Assembly (NCBI GenBank): GCA_041390465.1
Contig: JAWKPW010000011.1
Span: forward strand, 1-64,000
Direction: 5' to 3'
Length of the DNA: 64,000 nt
From: JAABRU01 sp041390465
GTDB taxonomy: Bacteria; Desulfobacterota; Desulfobacteria; Desulfobacterales; Desulfococcaceae
A model generated the notes under the pieces. It was given only the letters and a program-made list of their open reading frames with translations. It ran no database searches and had not been told where the DNA came from. A program made the position numbers and the translations under genes. Numbering within the stretch: the stretch's first letter is position 1; every line of letters starts with the position of its first letter. Shown in pieces: positions 38,601 to 48,109 of the stretch.

Positions 38601-41600
38601 TATGGGGAACTTCTCCGGACAATGTGTATGCCGTGGGCAAATCAGATGTCAGCGGCGGAATGATTTTGCATTGGAACGGTCTGCGGTGGAAAGAAATCCC
38701 GCAGACAAATCTTAATGAGATGCTCAGTGTATGGGGCAGTTCATCTGAAGATGTATTTGTCTCAGGAAGGAAAGGGCAGGTTCTGCACTGGGACGGTTTG
38801 GCATGGGCTGTCATGGATATCGGCACCAATGTCACTGTGAGATCTGTCTGGGGAAATGCGGCAGATGATGTGTTTGCCATAACGCAGAACAGCATCCTGC
38901 ATTATGATGGCAGGGAGTGGGCCTCTATGGAGGGCGGAAAGGGGAGAAGCCTTTACAATATATGGGGGAGCGGAGCAGACGATGTCTATGCCGTTGGCAG
39001 CAACGGGCTGATTCTGCACTGGGATGGAAAGCAGTGGCAGGACGGCAGCAGCGGCACAGAACGGATGCTGTGGGGGATATGGGGCAGTTCGGCTGAAAAT
39101 ATTTTTGTCACAGGTGTGGACGCACTTGTGCTGCACAATGACGGTACAGGCTGGAAAACCCAGAAGGAAGCAGATGTAAAATACAACGGCATCTGGTGCT
39201 TTTCCTCTGAAAAGGGAACCGAGGCGATTGCAGTGGGAGAGGAGGGGGGCATACTTCATTATGACGGAATTGCATGGAAAGAGACGGAAAAAGGGCTTTA
39301 TCCGAATCTTAACAGTGTCTGGGGCAGAGCTCCCTGGGAAATTTACGCAGTTGGCAATGAGGGAACTCTTCTTCATTTCAACGGGGTGAAATGGCACAGG
39401 GAAGACAGCGGCACCTATGTGAATCTCTATGATGTGTGGGGACTGCCGGAGGATTCCGGACAGGATGTGTTTATTGCCGGAGATAAGGGAACCGTGCTTC
39501 ACTTTGACGGACAGCAGTGGCAGCGCATGAATACCGGCACCGAACTGAAACTGCAGGGCATCTGGGCAGTTCCGTCAGATACGGAAAGCGGGTATGAAAT
39601 CTTTGCTGCCGGATGGGAGGGAATCATTCTGCATTTTGACGGCACCAGATGGCATCAGCAGTATCTCACCAGAAAAGATACTGAAGCAAAAATACTTTAT
39701 GACATATGGGGCAGTTCTGCAACAAACCTGTATGCGTCCGGCGCGGGCGGAGGACTTTTTCATTATGACGGATACACCTGGCAAGTGATTGACACGGATA
39801 CAACCACCACTTTCCGGAGCATGTGGGGAAGCTCGGCTTCAGACGTGTATGTGCCCGGATTTGGTATGGTCCTCCATTATGACGGCAGTGAATGGATACG
39901 GATGTCCGCTCCCGAACGGCTGCTGAATGCGGTCTGGGGAATCTCTCCGTTTGACCTGTTTGTCGCAGGTGACACCGACACTGTTGCGCGGTATATCGCT
40001 GTTGCCATAGATGTTCCGGAACAGGTGAACGAAGGAGCAGGGATTCTCGCCACGATGGGAAGAGTTTTCCTTTCAGCGCCTCCGAAAACGGATCTTGCTG
40101 TCCGGCTGACCTCCCATGATCCCGCTGAGATCTCTGTTCCGGAAACCGTTGTCATTCCCGCGGGTCAGCATGAGGCATTTTTCGATCTCACTGTTTCCGA
40201 TGATGCCATTGCCGACGGCACACAGCGGGTTGCCGTAACCACTGCTGCGGCAGGTTACAGTCTGGGAACAGCCTTTATCCGCGTTCTGGACAGTGAAACC
40301 GCTGTGGTGAACATCCAACTGCCGGAAAATGCAGGGGAGGGTGACGGCATTTTGTCCGCGCAGGGCTCTGTTTTTTTGCAGACAGAAGACGGGGAGGAAC
40401 TGACTGCGCAAAAATCTGTGCGGATTTCCCTCCTGCCGGACTGCCCGGAAGAAATCTCTGTTCCAAATACTGTTATTGTTCCGGCCGGGAAGAGTGCCGC
40501 AGATTTTGATCTGAACATCATTGATGATACTGTTTTTGACGGTTCCAAAATTGTCTGCATCACTGCATCCGTGGAAGGCTGGACCTCCGGCAGTGCGGAT
40601 ATGGAAGTGCAGGACAATGAGGAAACCCGGATCATGCTTGATGTTCCGGATACCGTGTCGGAAAATCAGGCAAATACAGCCATCACCGGAACGGTGTCTG
40701 TGCCGGGAATCCTGCTGTGGGATTTGACACTGGATCTGTTTTCAGAAAGAAATGCAGACATCATTGTGCCAGACACTGTGACCATTCCGGCAGGGCAGTC
40801 CTCTGCGGACTTCACATTCACCGTAAATGATGATGCGGAAATCAATGGTGCGCGCAAAGCTGTTCTCACGGCATCGGCTCCGGGCTGGGACAGGGCAGAG
40901 TCTGAAATCACTGTAACAGACAATGATCCGGGTGAAATCCGTTTTCCCTCTGCCAAATTCAGCATGTGGAAGGAAGATGGGGAAATAGCGATTCCTGTCT
41001 GCCGTCATAACAGTTCTGACGGTCAGATCAGCGTTCGTTACACTGTGGAAGATGAAATTTCCGGCACCAGTGCGGAGGAAAATTCCGGCACTTTGGCATT
41101 TGAAAACGGGGAAAGGGAGAAACAGATTGTTATTTCCCGTATCCGGGAGCGCGGAGAGAAACTGAGCCTTTCCCTGTCTGATCCGGGAGGCGGGGCAGTT
41201 CTCGGCAATCCCGCGAGTGCGGAAATTCTGCTTGCTGAAACCATGGCCTGGAATCAGGAAACACAGCCTGTACAAAACCATCTGCGCAGTATCTGGGGAA
41301 CCGGCTCAGCAGATGTGTTTGCTGCGGGATGGGGCGGAACTGTTTTGCATTATGACGGCAGCACCTGGAAAGATATCAGCCCCGACACTGCAGGAACTCC
41401 GGTTTTTCTGGAAGATGTCTGGGGCAGCGCCGGAGACAATGTTTTTGTCGCGGGACATAACGGTGTCATTTTTCATTATGACGGGAGCAAATGGATCTCT
41501 GCGGAAAGCCCGACAGATCAGCACCTGTATGCCATCTGGGGGCCGGCCGGAGCACAGAGCGGCATTTTTGCCGCAGGCGCGGGCATTCTCCTGCGTTATG

Positions 41601-42103
41601 ACGGAACCAGTTGGAAGGAAATGAACCTCAGTATTGAAAATCCTGACATCCGGGATATATGGGGCGAAAATGCAGACAGGGTGTATGCTGTGGGATCAAA
41701 CGGTGTGATTCTGCATTATGACGGTCAGACCTGGCAGAAAATGGAAACCGGCACGACCAGTCATCTCTATGGGATATGGGGAAACAGCAGCACAGATGTT
41801 TATGCTGTGGGATCAGACGGTGTGATTCTGCATTATGATGGATCTGCATGGCAGGAAATGATCAAAAACACAGGCCGCTTCATTCTTTTTCTGGAATCCG
41901 TATGGGGACAGTCGGAAAACAGCGTGTTTGCCGCAGGCAGTGAGGGGATAATCCTTCATTATGACGGAACCACTTGGACAGAATGCGAAAATCCTGCTGC
42001 CAGTTCTTTGTCCGCGCTGTGGGGGCCGTCCGGAGAAGGCAATGCAGCGGATATGTTTGCCGCTGGAGAAAGCGGGACAATCCTGCATCTTGGAGCAGAG
42101 TAA
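35612..42103 (+). CDS. Exported giant beta-propeller/Calx-beta protein
   Basis: A 2163-residue protein with a signal peptide (residues 1-22, ending LSGLCFA). It is built from a blade repeat of about 40 residues with the pattern L-x-x-V/I-W-G-x(4-6)-D-V-F-A-V/A-G-x(2)-G-T-I-L-H-Y-D-G-x(2)-W. I count 35 blades in three blocks: 14 (about 38-600), 14 (about 905-1465) and 7 (about 1885-2163). Between blocks lie three and four Calx-beta-like domains (about 600-900 and 1465-1880), each with the pattern VPAGQSSxxF and D-D-x-x-x-D-G. Multiples of seven suggest five seven-bladed propellers. No sorting signal or membrane anchor is visible at the C-terminus, which ends in a blade. A role as a secreted or surface scaffold/adhesin is inferred, not shown. 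It stands alone. Confidence 0.85.
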   Translation: MRKIQSVLIAFFVFLLSGLCFAGDGQWSVMIRPKARILNSVWGNSETGFFAVGDCGTILRRDGNEWQMMESPTETNLRDIWGTGKNSLFAVGEKGILLRWDGIRWQQMSSPTQENLNAVRGRSGSDIFAAGEKGVILHFDGNAWRVMNSPTTVTLSSLWESRGADVFAAGGAGTVLRHDGVAWQSMETGDGRLLHTVWGFSSSDVYAAGAGAVLHHDGRNWQLMESNFYPIEDLWGISGSDLYAVGSFFSGQTFVLWHNGSEWKDTGINTSSSLNSIWGDSSGTVFAAGGNSREGGAVYSYDGQNWQEVWRQPESDLTRKMYAVHAFSEKDVFAVGESGSILHYDGSAWESMESGTEKGLWAVWGISGTDVFAAGESGTILHYDGNAWAGEDSGSTVNLYGMWGYTDTSGELSGVFAVGEKGTILQRTEAGWETMSGTVITNLQGIWGTANEKGPEMFAAGYNGVILRCDGSEWKLMESPVEKNILDIWGYAEESGITVFTVGDSISQKKENILRYEGMEWAFTDIGQAEILFSIWGDGGTDIFVGDSKGGVRHYDGKTWNASDSGQDVPLVHMHGIPKAPGRVSCVFAVDDEGAVLRYTAITVFLPEAVKEGGSAAEGTVLLPYASDGDVQVSLVSDDTSEITVPASVTVAAGQRSAVFPVAVSDDAAVDGTRSVIIRASCEGYNSGSALIRVHDNENAVLSLILPDTVFEGDGLLAGSGTLTVSPAPEKELSVSLHSDRPDKLRVPRHVTVPAGQSSITFDMLMEEDAQVDNTQTVTVTATVSEWASGSAKVQVADNDRYGLTLTIPDTAEEGEEPLLGTVSLAEISETDVLVHLTADETSEIRVPETVTIPAGSISAVFEISPVRDWLSDNPQTISLTAVSSGFAPAKAEITVTDSDSIWQPVRLGTTVLRAVWGSSESDVFAVGWYGKILHYDGVQWEVMDSGTETSLRHVWGYDRNTVFAVGGGNEGAIILRYDGAKWTEVYSDPEQIVNWVWGTSPDNVYAVGKSDVSGGMILHWNGLRWKEIPQTNLNEMLSVWGSSSEDVFVSGRKGQVLHWDGLAWAVMDIGTNVTVRSVWGNAADDVFAITQNSILHYDGREWASMEGGKGRSLYNIWGSGADDVYAVGSNGLILHWDGKQWQDGSSGTERMLWGIWGSSAENIFVTGVDALVLHNDGTGWKTQKEADVKYNGIWCFSSEKGTEAIAVGEEGGILHYDGIAWKETEKGLYPNLNSVWGRAPWEIYAVGNEGTLLHFNGVKWHREDSGTYVNLYDVWGLPEDSGQDVFIAGDKGTVLHFDGQQWQRMNTGTELKLQGIWAVPSDTESGYEIFAAGWEGIILHFDGTRWHQQYLTRKDTEAKILYDIWGSSATNLYASGAGGGLFHYDGYTWQVIDTDTTTTFRSMWGSSASDVYVPGFGMVLHYDGSEWIRMSAPERLLNAVWGISPFDLFVAGDTDTVARYIAVAIDVPEQVNEGAGILATMGRVFLSAPPKTDLAVRLTSHDPAEISVPETVVIPAGQHEAFFDLTVSDDAIADGTQRVAVTTAAAGYSLGTAFIRVLDSETAVVNIQLPENAGEGDGILSAQGSVFLQTEDGEELTAQKSVRISLLPDCPEEISVPNTVIVPAGKSAADFDLNIIDDTVFDGSKIVCITASVEGWTSGSADMEVQDNEETRIMLDVPDTVSENQANTAITGTVSVPGILLWDLTLDLFSERNADIIVPDTVTIPAGQSSADFTFTVNDDAEINGARKAVLTASAPGWDRAESEITVTDNDPGEIRFPSAKFSMWKEDGEIAIPVCRHNSSDGQISVRYTVEDEISGTSAEENSGTLAFENGEREKQIVISRIRERGEKLSLSLSDPGGGAVLGNPASAEILLAETMAWNQETQPVQNHLRSIWGTGSADVFAAGWGGTVLHYDGSTWKDISPDTAGTPVFLEDVWGSAGDNVFVAGHNGVIFHYDGSKWISAESPTDQHLYAIWGPAGAQSGIFAAGAGILLRYDGTSWKEMNLSIENPDIRDIWGENADRVYAVGSNGVILHYDGQTWQKMETGTTSHLYGIWGNSSTDVYAVGSDGVILHYDGSAWQEMIKNTGRFILFLESVWGQSENSVFAAGSEGIILHYDGTTWTECENPAASSLSALWGPSGEGNAADMFAAGESGTILHLGAE

Positions 42104-42644
42104 GATAAAATCTGAAAAAGAATTGTGCCCCAGACCTTGTGAGGTTTTGTCTCTTTGTGGCAGAAAAGAAAGGCTGGCCGGAGAGTGTCAAATCCGCTGA
42201 TCAGGGCTGATACCGATTCTCCTTTGAAACCATGCGTTATTTTTAACCGCAAAGGACACAGAGAGGGCACAAAGGCCACAGAAAACTGACAGGACTTTGC
42301 AAAACAGACGGAGAATCGGTGCTGTCTTCCGCAAAAACTGCTTTGCATAAAGCATATTTTCAATGGTGAATTGGTATGACACCGGGACGAAAAAAAATCC
42401 GCAGGGATTGATATTGTTACAGAAAAAGTAAAAAACAAATCAGAATCCCGGAAGGGATGATATTTTCAGCCGGTTTGACCCACTGTCAAACTCCGCAAAG
42501 ACATAAAGACGCCAGTATGCACAAAGAAAAAATCTTTGTCAGACTTCGCTGCTTTGTGTCTTCTCTGCAAAATTGAACCAAAGGCATGAAGTTTTTTTTT
42601 GCTGGAAAATTTTTATATTGATCGGCCCGGGAAAGGAAGCAAAC
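42104..42644. other. Repeat-filled intergenic region
   Basis: About 540 bp. It contains the 168-bp element copy B (42210-42377), a GGGATGAT-core repeat fragment (42400-42490) and a stretch of ACACAAAG-type low complexity (42495-42580); no gene recognised. Confidence 0.6.
42210..42377. mobile_element. 168-bp MITE-like element, copy B
   Basis: Same termini, length and interior as copy A at 27735-27902, 14 kb away; a few substitutions only (for example ACAAAGGCCAC for ACAAGGGTCAC). Such closeness implies recent spread. Confidence 0.75.
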
Positions 42645-43646
42645 GTGAAATATGTGGAAGTGACAGCAGATGCAGGCAGTTGCAGGACCATTGCCGCCAT
42701 TGCCAAAAAGCACAAGGCTTTTGATTTTCGTCCCGGAGTGGTGGGCACAGACGGAATGCAGATCACAAGACTTCTTGTAGACAACAGCAGAATTCAGGCT
42801 GTAATAGACACCCTGCAGAATGTCCTGGGCGCGCAGCCCTGTGCACGGATAACCGTTCTGGCAGTGGAAACCGTGATTCCCCGTCCTCCGGAAGAAGATT
42901 CCGACAAAAAAAATCCGGAAACTGCCGCGCGGGAGGCACTGTATGACAGCGTGGCAAAAAATGCGGAACTGAATCGCAATTTTGTTGTGCTGGTCATTCT
43001 TTCCACAGTGGTGGCTGCCATAGGACTGACAGAAAACAATGTGGCAGTGATTATCGGTGCCATGGTGATTGCCCCTCTGCTTGGGCCAAATCTTGCCTTT
43101 GCCCTGGGCGCTGCACTGGGCGATATGTCGCTGATAAGCAAATCCATGAAAACCAATCTCATTGGCATTGCAATGCCCATCGCCCTGTCTTTTCTTATCG
43201 GTTTTTTCTGGCCTTCCCCGCTTTCAGGCCCGGAAATCATGGCGCGCACCAAGGCGGGAATGGATTCCGTTGTTCTGGCCCTTGCATCCGGAGCTGCGGC
43301 CGCGCTTTCCCTTACCACAGGACTGTCCAGTGTGCTGGTGGGGGTGATGGTGGCGGTGGCCCTGCTTCCCCCTGCCGCGACCATCGGTCTGATGCTGGGT
43401 CAGGGAAAATACAGTCTGGCTGTGGGCGCATCCCTGCTGCTGGCCATCAATGTGGTGTGCGTCAATCTGGCCACCAAGGTGGTCTTTTTTGCCAAAGGCA
43501 TCCGGCCGCGAACCTGGCTGGAAAAAGAAAAAGCCAGGCGCGCAACCGCCATCTCCGTCATCATATGGATTATCACGCTGACAATTCTTGTACTTGCCAT
43601 TTATGCACGCAGGGAAATGACCGAACACGCCCTGCCATCTTTGTGA
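42645..43646 (+). CDS. DUF389/TIGR00341-family membrane protein
   Basis: A 333-residue protein. GTG at 42645 is chosen because GGAAAGGAAG precedes it and the family N-terminus (KYVEVTADAGSCRTIAAIAK) begins there. Residues 1-90 form a soluble ACT-like region; about six membrane segments follow, with the family motif NNVAVIIGAMVIAPLLGPNL at about 140-160 and SSVLVGVMVAVALLPPAATI near 240. Biochemical role is unknown for this family. It ends 17 bp before the CHAT exoprotein gene and may be co-transcribed with it. Confidence 0.88.
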   Translation: MKYVEVTADAGSCRTIAAIAKKHKAFDFRPGVVGTDGMQITRLLVDNSRIQAVIDTLQNVLGAQPCARITVLAVETVIPRPPEEDSDKKNPETAAREALYDSVAKNAELNRNFVVLVILSTVVAAIGLTENNVAVIIGAMVIAPLLGPNLAFALGAALGDMSLISKSMKTNLIGIAMPIALSFLIGFFWPSPLSGPEIMARTKAGMDSVVLALASGAAAALSLTTGLSSVLVGVMVAVALLPPAATIGLMLGQGKYSLAVGASLLLAINVVCVNLATKVVFFAKGIRPRTWLEKEKARRATAISVIIWIITLTILVLAIYARREMTEHALPSL

Positions 43647-43663
43647 ATGAGGGGAATCTTGTC

Positions 43664-46600
43664 ATGAAGAAAAACATATTTCTGCTCCAGATTCTTTTTC
43701 TGCTGCTTTTGCCGGTTTCCCTTTTTGCGGAAATCTCTCTGGACGGCAGCATCGGAAATGCCGGACAGATCAGCCTGTCAGGCCCGGATTACCATATCCG
43801 GCCGGAATACGGGCACCAGTCCGGAACCAATCTTTTTCACAGTTTTCTCCGTTTCGGCATCAGTGCCGGGGAAAGCGCAACCTTTTCCGGCCCATCTTCG
43901 GTGCAGAACATCATCAGCCGTGTAACCGGAGGAGAAATATCCCGCATTGACGGTCTGCTCCGATCTGTGATTCCGGAGGCAAATCTCTATTTTCTCAATC
44001 CGGCCGGCGTCATCTTCGGATCAGGCGCACAACTGGATATTGGCGGCGGTTTTCATGTCAGCACAGCAGATTATCTGCGCATGGAAGAAAACAGACGATT
44101 TTACTCCCTGCCTGTGCAGGATGAAATCCTGTCTGTTGCTCCGCCCCAAGCCTTTGGTTTTCTGGAGCCGCGCAGTTCTGATGATCTGTCTGACAATGCG
44201 GCTGACGATTCGACCCGATCTTCCATCCGTTTTGAAAACTGCCGGCTGGACTTTTCCGGGAAAACCTTTTCCGTTATCGGCGGAGATATCTGCATTGCAG
44301 ACAATTCCGGGCTTACGGTCAACGGAGGCCAACTGAATCTGGTGAGCACAGGATCCGCGGGAGAGGTGACACTCGGATCCGAAGGCCCGGAGCTTTCCGG
44401 TTTCAGCACCATGGGCAATGTGCTTATCTCCGGAAGCGAGGAAGGAAAACCCTCGGAAATTGATGTGCGCTATGGCAGCATTTATATCCGCAGCGGCAGT
44501 TTTGTCGCGGACAACAGCGGCATTTTTGCCGATATTCCCTATTCGGTGGAAGAGGTTTCCTCTGCTGTTTTTGACATTGGCGCGCAAACTGTGGAACTGA
44601 AAAACAATGCAATTTTTTCCACCGACACCTTTGGACGTGCGGACGGTGCGGATATGAATATCACAGCTTCGGAATCCGTGCAGATTTCCGCAGGCAAACT
44701 CCGGGTGGGTTCCATCGGCTCCAAAGCCTCCGGAGATGCAGGTTCTCTGCATGTTCAGGCTCCGGTCATACAGATGGAAGAGGGTTCGGAAATCCAGAGT
44801 GAATCCAAGGGCAAATCCGCAGGAAATGCCGGAAATGTCCGTCTGGATGCATCGGAGCGTCTTTCTGTTTCCGACAGCACCACAGACACCTATACCACCG
44901 GTGTGGGGAATGCCGGAAATGTCAGCATAAACGGAGGCGCGGTCCTGCTTGATGCCGGGACCCGGATTCGGGCATATACGGAAGGAAGCGGAAATGCAGG
45001 CGAGGTGAGCGTTTCTGCCTCTGCCTCTTTGGATTTGCGCGGAGATGCCGGTATTCTGACAGAAACCGGAAGCACCGGAAATGCCGGACAGATACTGCTG
45101 GAAGCACCGATCATCCGTTTACAGGAGAATGCCGCAGTTTCTTCCTCCGCGGGATCAGCAGAAAATGCAGGAAATGCAGGCACGATTTTCATACAGACGC
45201 ATTCTCTGGTTCTCAGTGAACATGGCAGCGTAAGCACAGAAACGGGGGGCAAAGGCCAGGCCGGTGATATTGAGATTCAGTCCGGAATCCTTGCAATGAA
45301 CGGCGCTTCCCTGTCTTCTGCCAGCACTGCTGAATCCGGGGGCGGAGATGCGGGAACCATCACGGTACAGGCGGAAGATGCCATTTTTCTGTCCAGCGGA
45401 GCCTTTTTCAGCACCGATGCGGCAGGCGCGGGCGGAGGCAGTATCTCCGCAGAGGCCCGGAACATCATCTCTTTGTCTGAAAGTGAAATTTCCACCAGTG
45501 TGCACAAAGGACTGGGGAACGGCGGAGATATTCGTATCGGCAATGCACAAACCGGAGAACCGGTTTTTGTCACCCTCAATCACAGTCGGGTCAAAGCCAA
45601 TGCCGATGGGGGAGACGGCGGCGCAATTTTTGTCATTGCCGAAAATTATCTGAAATCCGCAGACAGTGCGGTGGAGGCATCTTCCCGGCGGGGAAATGAC
45701 GGAACTGTGCGGATTGAATCTCCGGATACGGATATCAGCACAGGCATCAGCGGCCTGCCGGAGGAGTATCCGGATGCTTCCCAATGGGTGCAGACCCCCT
45801 GCGCGCAGCGATCCGCAGAAACTGTCAGCCGGTTTGTCATGGAAAGACGGGACGGAATTCCCCTTTCCTTTGATGACTGGCGTTCTTCCCATCTGCTGCT
45901 TGCCCATCATCATTTCTCCGCACATCCGGATGGAAAACGGCTGGTGCAGCTCATTGAAAAAGGGGATTTTCCGGCACTGATTATGGAACTGGAAAAAAAG
46001 CAAAGAACTCTGCCGGATGCCGTGCTTCTGTCTGCGGCTTACAGTGCCGCCGGATATTACAGCAAAGCCATGTCTGTGCTGGAAGAAAGGAAAACAGAGG
46101 CGGAACATACGGAAAGTCTGTCATGCAAAGCCATGTTTTGCAATGCCTTTGGTGATCTGCATCTGCTGATGGGAAACAGGAAAAAGGCGATAGAATATAT
46201 TAAAACCGCTCTGGATGCTGCCCGGAAGACAAAGGACTCTGTGATCATCGCGGCTGTCCTGAATCATCTGGGAATCCTGCGTGCTGTAAACGGGTATTAT
46301 GCGGGAGCGATACCGGTATGGGAAGAAGGGATTCTTCTTCTCCGAAATGCAGAAGAAGGTGAAAAACTGCAAGCCGGTCTGACAATTAACATACTGCGGG
46401 CAGAACAGCAAAGCGGAAATCGGGTTTCGGGTTTCAGTGCCGGGGACATTGAATCTGCTCTTGGAATGATGGAAAAAAATCCGGATGACTGGCAGAAGGC
46501 AGCAGATTTGATTGCCTTGGGCATTCTTGTGCTGAAGAATGCGAAAAAGACTGATGATCTTCCGGAATCGATTTCCCCAATGCTTGAAAAAGCTGCAACT

Positions 46601-48109
46601 ACAGGAGAAAGCATTGGAAATCCGCAGATCATATCCTGGGCTTACGGCCTGATGGGACAGTATTGTGCACAGAAAAAACAGTATGCAGAGGCTTTGTCCC
46701 ACACCCGAAAGGCTGTGTTTGCCGCAAACCAGGGCGATTATCCGGAAATCCTGTATCTGTGGCAGCGGCAGTTGGGCAAACTGTTCCATGAGACAGGCGA
46801 CAGGGAGCAGGCCATTGCTGCCTGTGAACACGCGGTTGAGACCCTGCATCCCATCCGCACGGAATTTTTCACCGGGCTTCGGGATGAGCGCAGCGCATTT
46901 GCAGATCATGTCAAACCGGTTTACCTGGAACTGGCTTCCCTGTATCTGGAAACCTCAGAACAGGCAGATGATCCTTCCGCAAAAGCAGCAGCCCTGAACC
47001 GTGCCAAAGCAACGGTGGAATCCCTGAAAACAGCCGAAGTGCAGGATTTTTTTCAGGATGAGTGCATAGAGGAATTTGCCTCTTTGCAGGACAGGACTTC
47101 CACTGCATCCGGACAGACTGCTCTGCTGTATCCTCTTGTACTGCCGGATCGGCTGGTTCTGCTTCTGGATTTTTCCGAACCGGGACAGCAGAATGACATG
47201 ATCTATATCCCGGTGGAGGTGGATATTCCCGCGTTTGGCAAAAGCGTGAGACGCTTCCGGGAGGCTTTGGAAGAAGCGGATGAGGATTTCACAGAGGAGG
47301 CAGCCCGGCTTTATGACTGGCTGATCCGCCCGGCTGAAACCGAACTCGCAGCAAGGAATATTGACACCCTGCTTGTTTCACCGGACGGCCCCCTGCGCAT
47401 GATTCCCTTTGCCGCCCTGTATGACGGCGAGCGCTATCTGGTGGAAACCTTCGCGATTGGCACGGTTCTTTCCGCGGGACTTACGGATGTGCGGGAAAAT
47501 GCACGCGCAGAAAAGCAGATTCTTCTCAATGGTCTGTCCCAGGGAAAAGAGGATTTTTCCCCTCTTCCCCATGTCCGGATGGAACTGGAACATATTCAGA
47601 ACCTTGTGAAAAGCCGAATGCTGCTCGATGACAGTTTTACCGTCAGGAATCTGAAAACAGAACTCGGCAATGGGCAGTTTTCTTTTGTGCATATGGCCAC
47701 CCATACGGTTTTCGGGAAAAATTATGCGGAAAGTTTTCTGCTGACCTTTGACGGCAGACTGTCCATGAATCAACTGGATCAGCTTGTTTTTTCTGAAAAA
47801 TACAAAGGCAATCCCCTGGAACTGCTGACGCTGAGCGCGTGCGAGACCGCACTGGGGGATGAACGCTCGGCTTTTGGTCTGGCCGGTGTCGCGCTTCGCT
47901 CCGGCGCAAAAAGTTCTTTGGGAACTCTGTGGAAAACAGATGATCAGGCTGCTTTTCTCACGGTTGAAGAATTTTACCGCCAGATGTCGATTTCCGGCCT
48001 GACAAAGGCAAAGGCCCTGCAAAAAGCCCAGATCCGGCTGATGCACGAGAAAGATTATGAACATCCCGTCTTCTGGTCTCCCTTTCTGCTGATTGGCAAC
48101 TGGCTGTAA
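43664..48109 (+). CDS. Two-partner-secreted TPR-CHAT protease-like exoprotein
   Basis: A 1481-residue protein. Start at 43664 gives a signal peptide (1-22, LLLLPVSLFA). A filamentous haemagglutinin N-terminal secretion domain follows (about 23-150: SFLRFGISAGESATFSGPSS; ANLYFLNPAGVIFGSGA, the NPNGI-type motif). Residues about 330-740 are a beta-helix with repeated GNAGxV/I motifs. About 770-1130 is helical TPR-type sequence. A CHAT caspase-like domain closes the protein (about 1200-1481) with His in FVHMATHTVFG and Cys in LTLSACETALG. Family members are thought to be proteases, exported through a TpsB barrel; no tpsB gene is in the window. Its natural substrate is unknown; the metacaspase gene lies 2.7 kb downstream. 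Confidence 0.9.
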   Translation: MKKNIFLLQILFLLLLPVSLFAEISLDGSIGNAGQISLSGPDYHIRPEYGHQSGTNLFHSFLRFGISAGESATFSGPSSVQNIISRVTGGEISRIDGLLRSVIPEANLYFLNPAGVIFGSGAQLDIGGGFHVSTADYLRMEENRRFYSLPVQDEILSVAPPQAFGFLEPRSSDDLSDNAADDSTRSSIRFENCRLDFSGKTFSVIGGDICIADNSGLTVNGGQLNLVSTGSAGEVTLGSEGPELSGFSTMGNVLISGSEEGKPSEIDVRYGSIYIRSGSFVADNSGIFADIPYSVEEVSSAVFDIGAQTVELKNNAIFSTDTFGRADGADMNITASESVQISAGKLRVGSIGSKASGDAGSLHVQAPVIQMEEGSEIQSESKGKSAGNAGNVRLDASERLSVSDSTTDTYTTGVGNAGNVSINGGAVLLDAGTRIRAYTEGSGNAGEVSVSASASLDLRGDAGILTETGSTGNAGQILLEAPIIRLQENAAVSSSAGSAENAGNAGTIFIQTHSLVLSEHGSVSTETGGKGQAGDIEIQSGILAMNGASLSSASTAESGGGDAGTITVQAEDAIFLSSGAFFSTDAAGAGGGSISAEARNIISLSESEISTSVHKGLGNGGDIRIGNAQTGEPVFVTLNHSRVKANADGGDGGAIFVIAENYLKSADSAVEASSRRGNDGTVRIESPDTDISTGISGLPEEYPDASQWVQTPCAQRSAETVSRFVMERRDGIPLSFDDWRSSHLLLAHHHFSAHPDGKRLVQLIEKGDFPALIMELEKKQRTLPDAVLLSAAYSAAGYYSKAMSVLEERKTEAEHTESLSCKAMFCNAFGDLHLLMGNRKKAIEYIKTALDAARKTKDSVIIAAVLNHLGILRAVNGYYAGAIPVWEEGILLLRNAEEGEKLQAGLTINILRAEQQSGNRVSGFSAGDIESALGMMEKNPDDWQKAADLIALGILVLKNAKKTDDLPESISPMLEKAATTGESIGNPQIISWAYGLMGQYCAQKKQYAEALSHTRKAVFAANQGDYPEILYLWQRQLGKLFHETGDREQAIAACEHAVETLHPIRTEFFTGLRDERSAFADHVKPVYLELASLYLETSEQADDPSAKAAALNRAKATVESLKTAEVQDFFQDECIEEFASLQDRTSTASGQTALLYPLVLPDRLVLLLDFSEPGQQNDMIYIPVEVDIPAFGKSVRRFREALEEADEDFTEEAARLYDWLIRPAETELAARNIDTLLVSPDGPLRMIPFAALYDGERYLVETFAIGTVLSAGLTDVRENARAEKQILLNGLSQGKEDFSPLPHVRMELEHIQNLVKSRMLLDDSFTVRNLKTELGNGQFSFVHMATHTVFGKNYAESFLLTFDGRLSMNQLDQLVFSEKYKGNPLELLTLSACETALGDERSAFGLAGVALRSGAKSSLGTLWKTDDQAAFLTVEEFYRQMSISGLTKAKALQKAQIRLMHEKDYEHPVFWSPFLLIGNWL

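Noticed and set aside
43664..48109. TpsB (FhaC-like) transporter partner
   Set aside because: No POTRA/beta-barrel gene was found on either strand of the window; the partner must be elsewhere.
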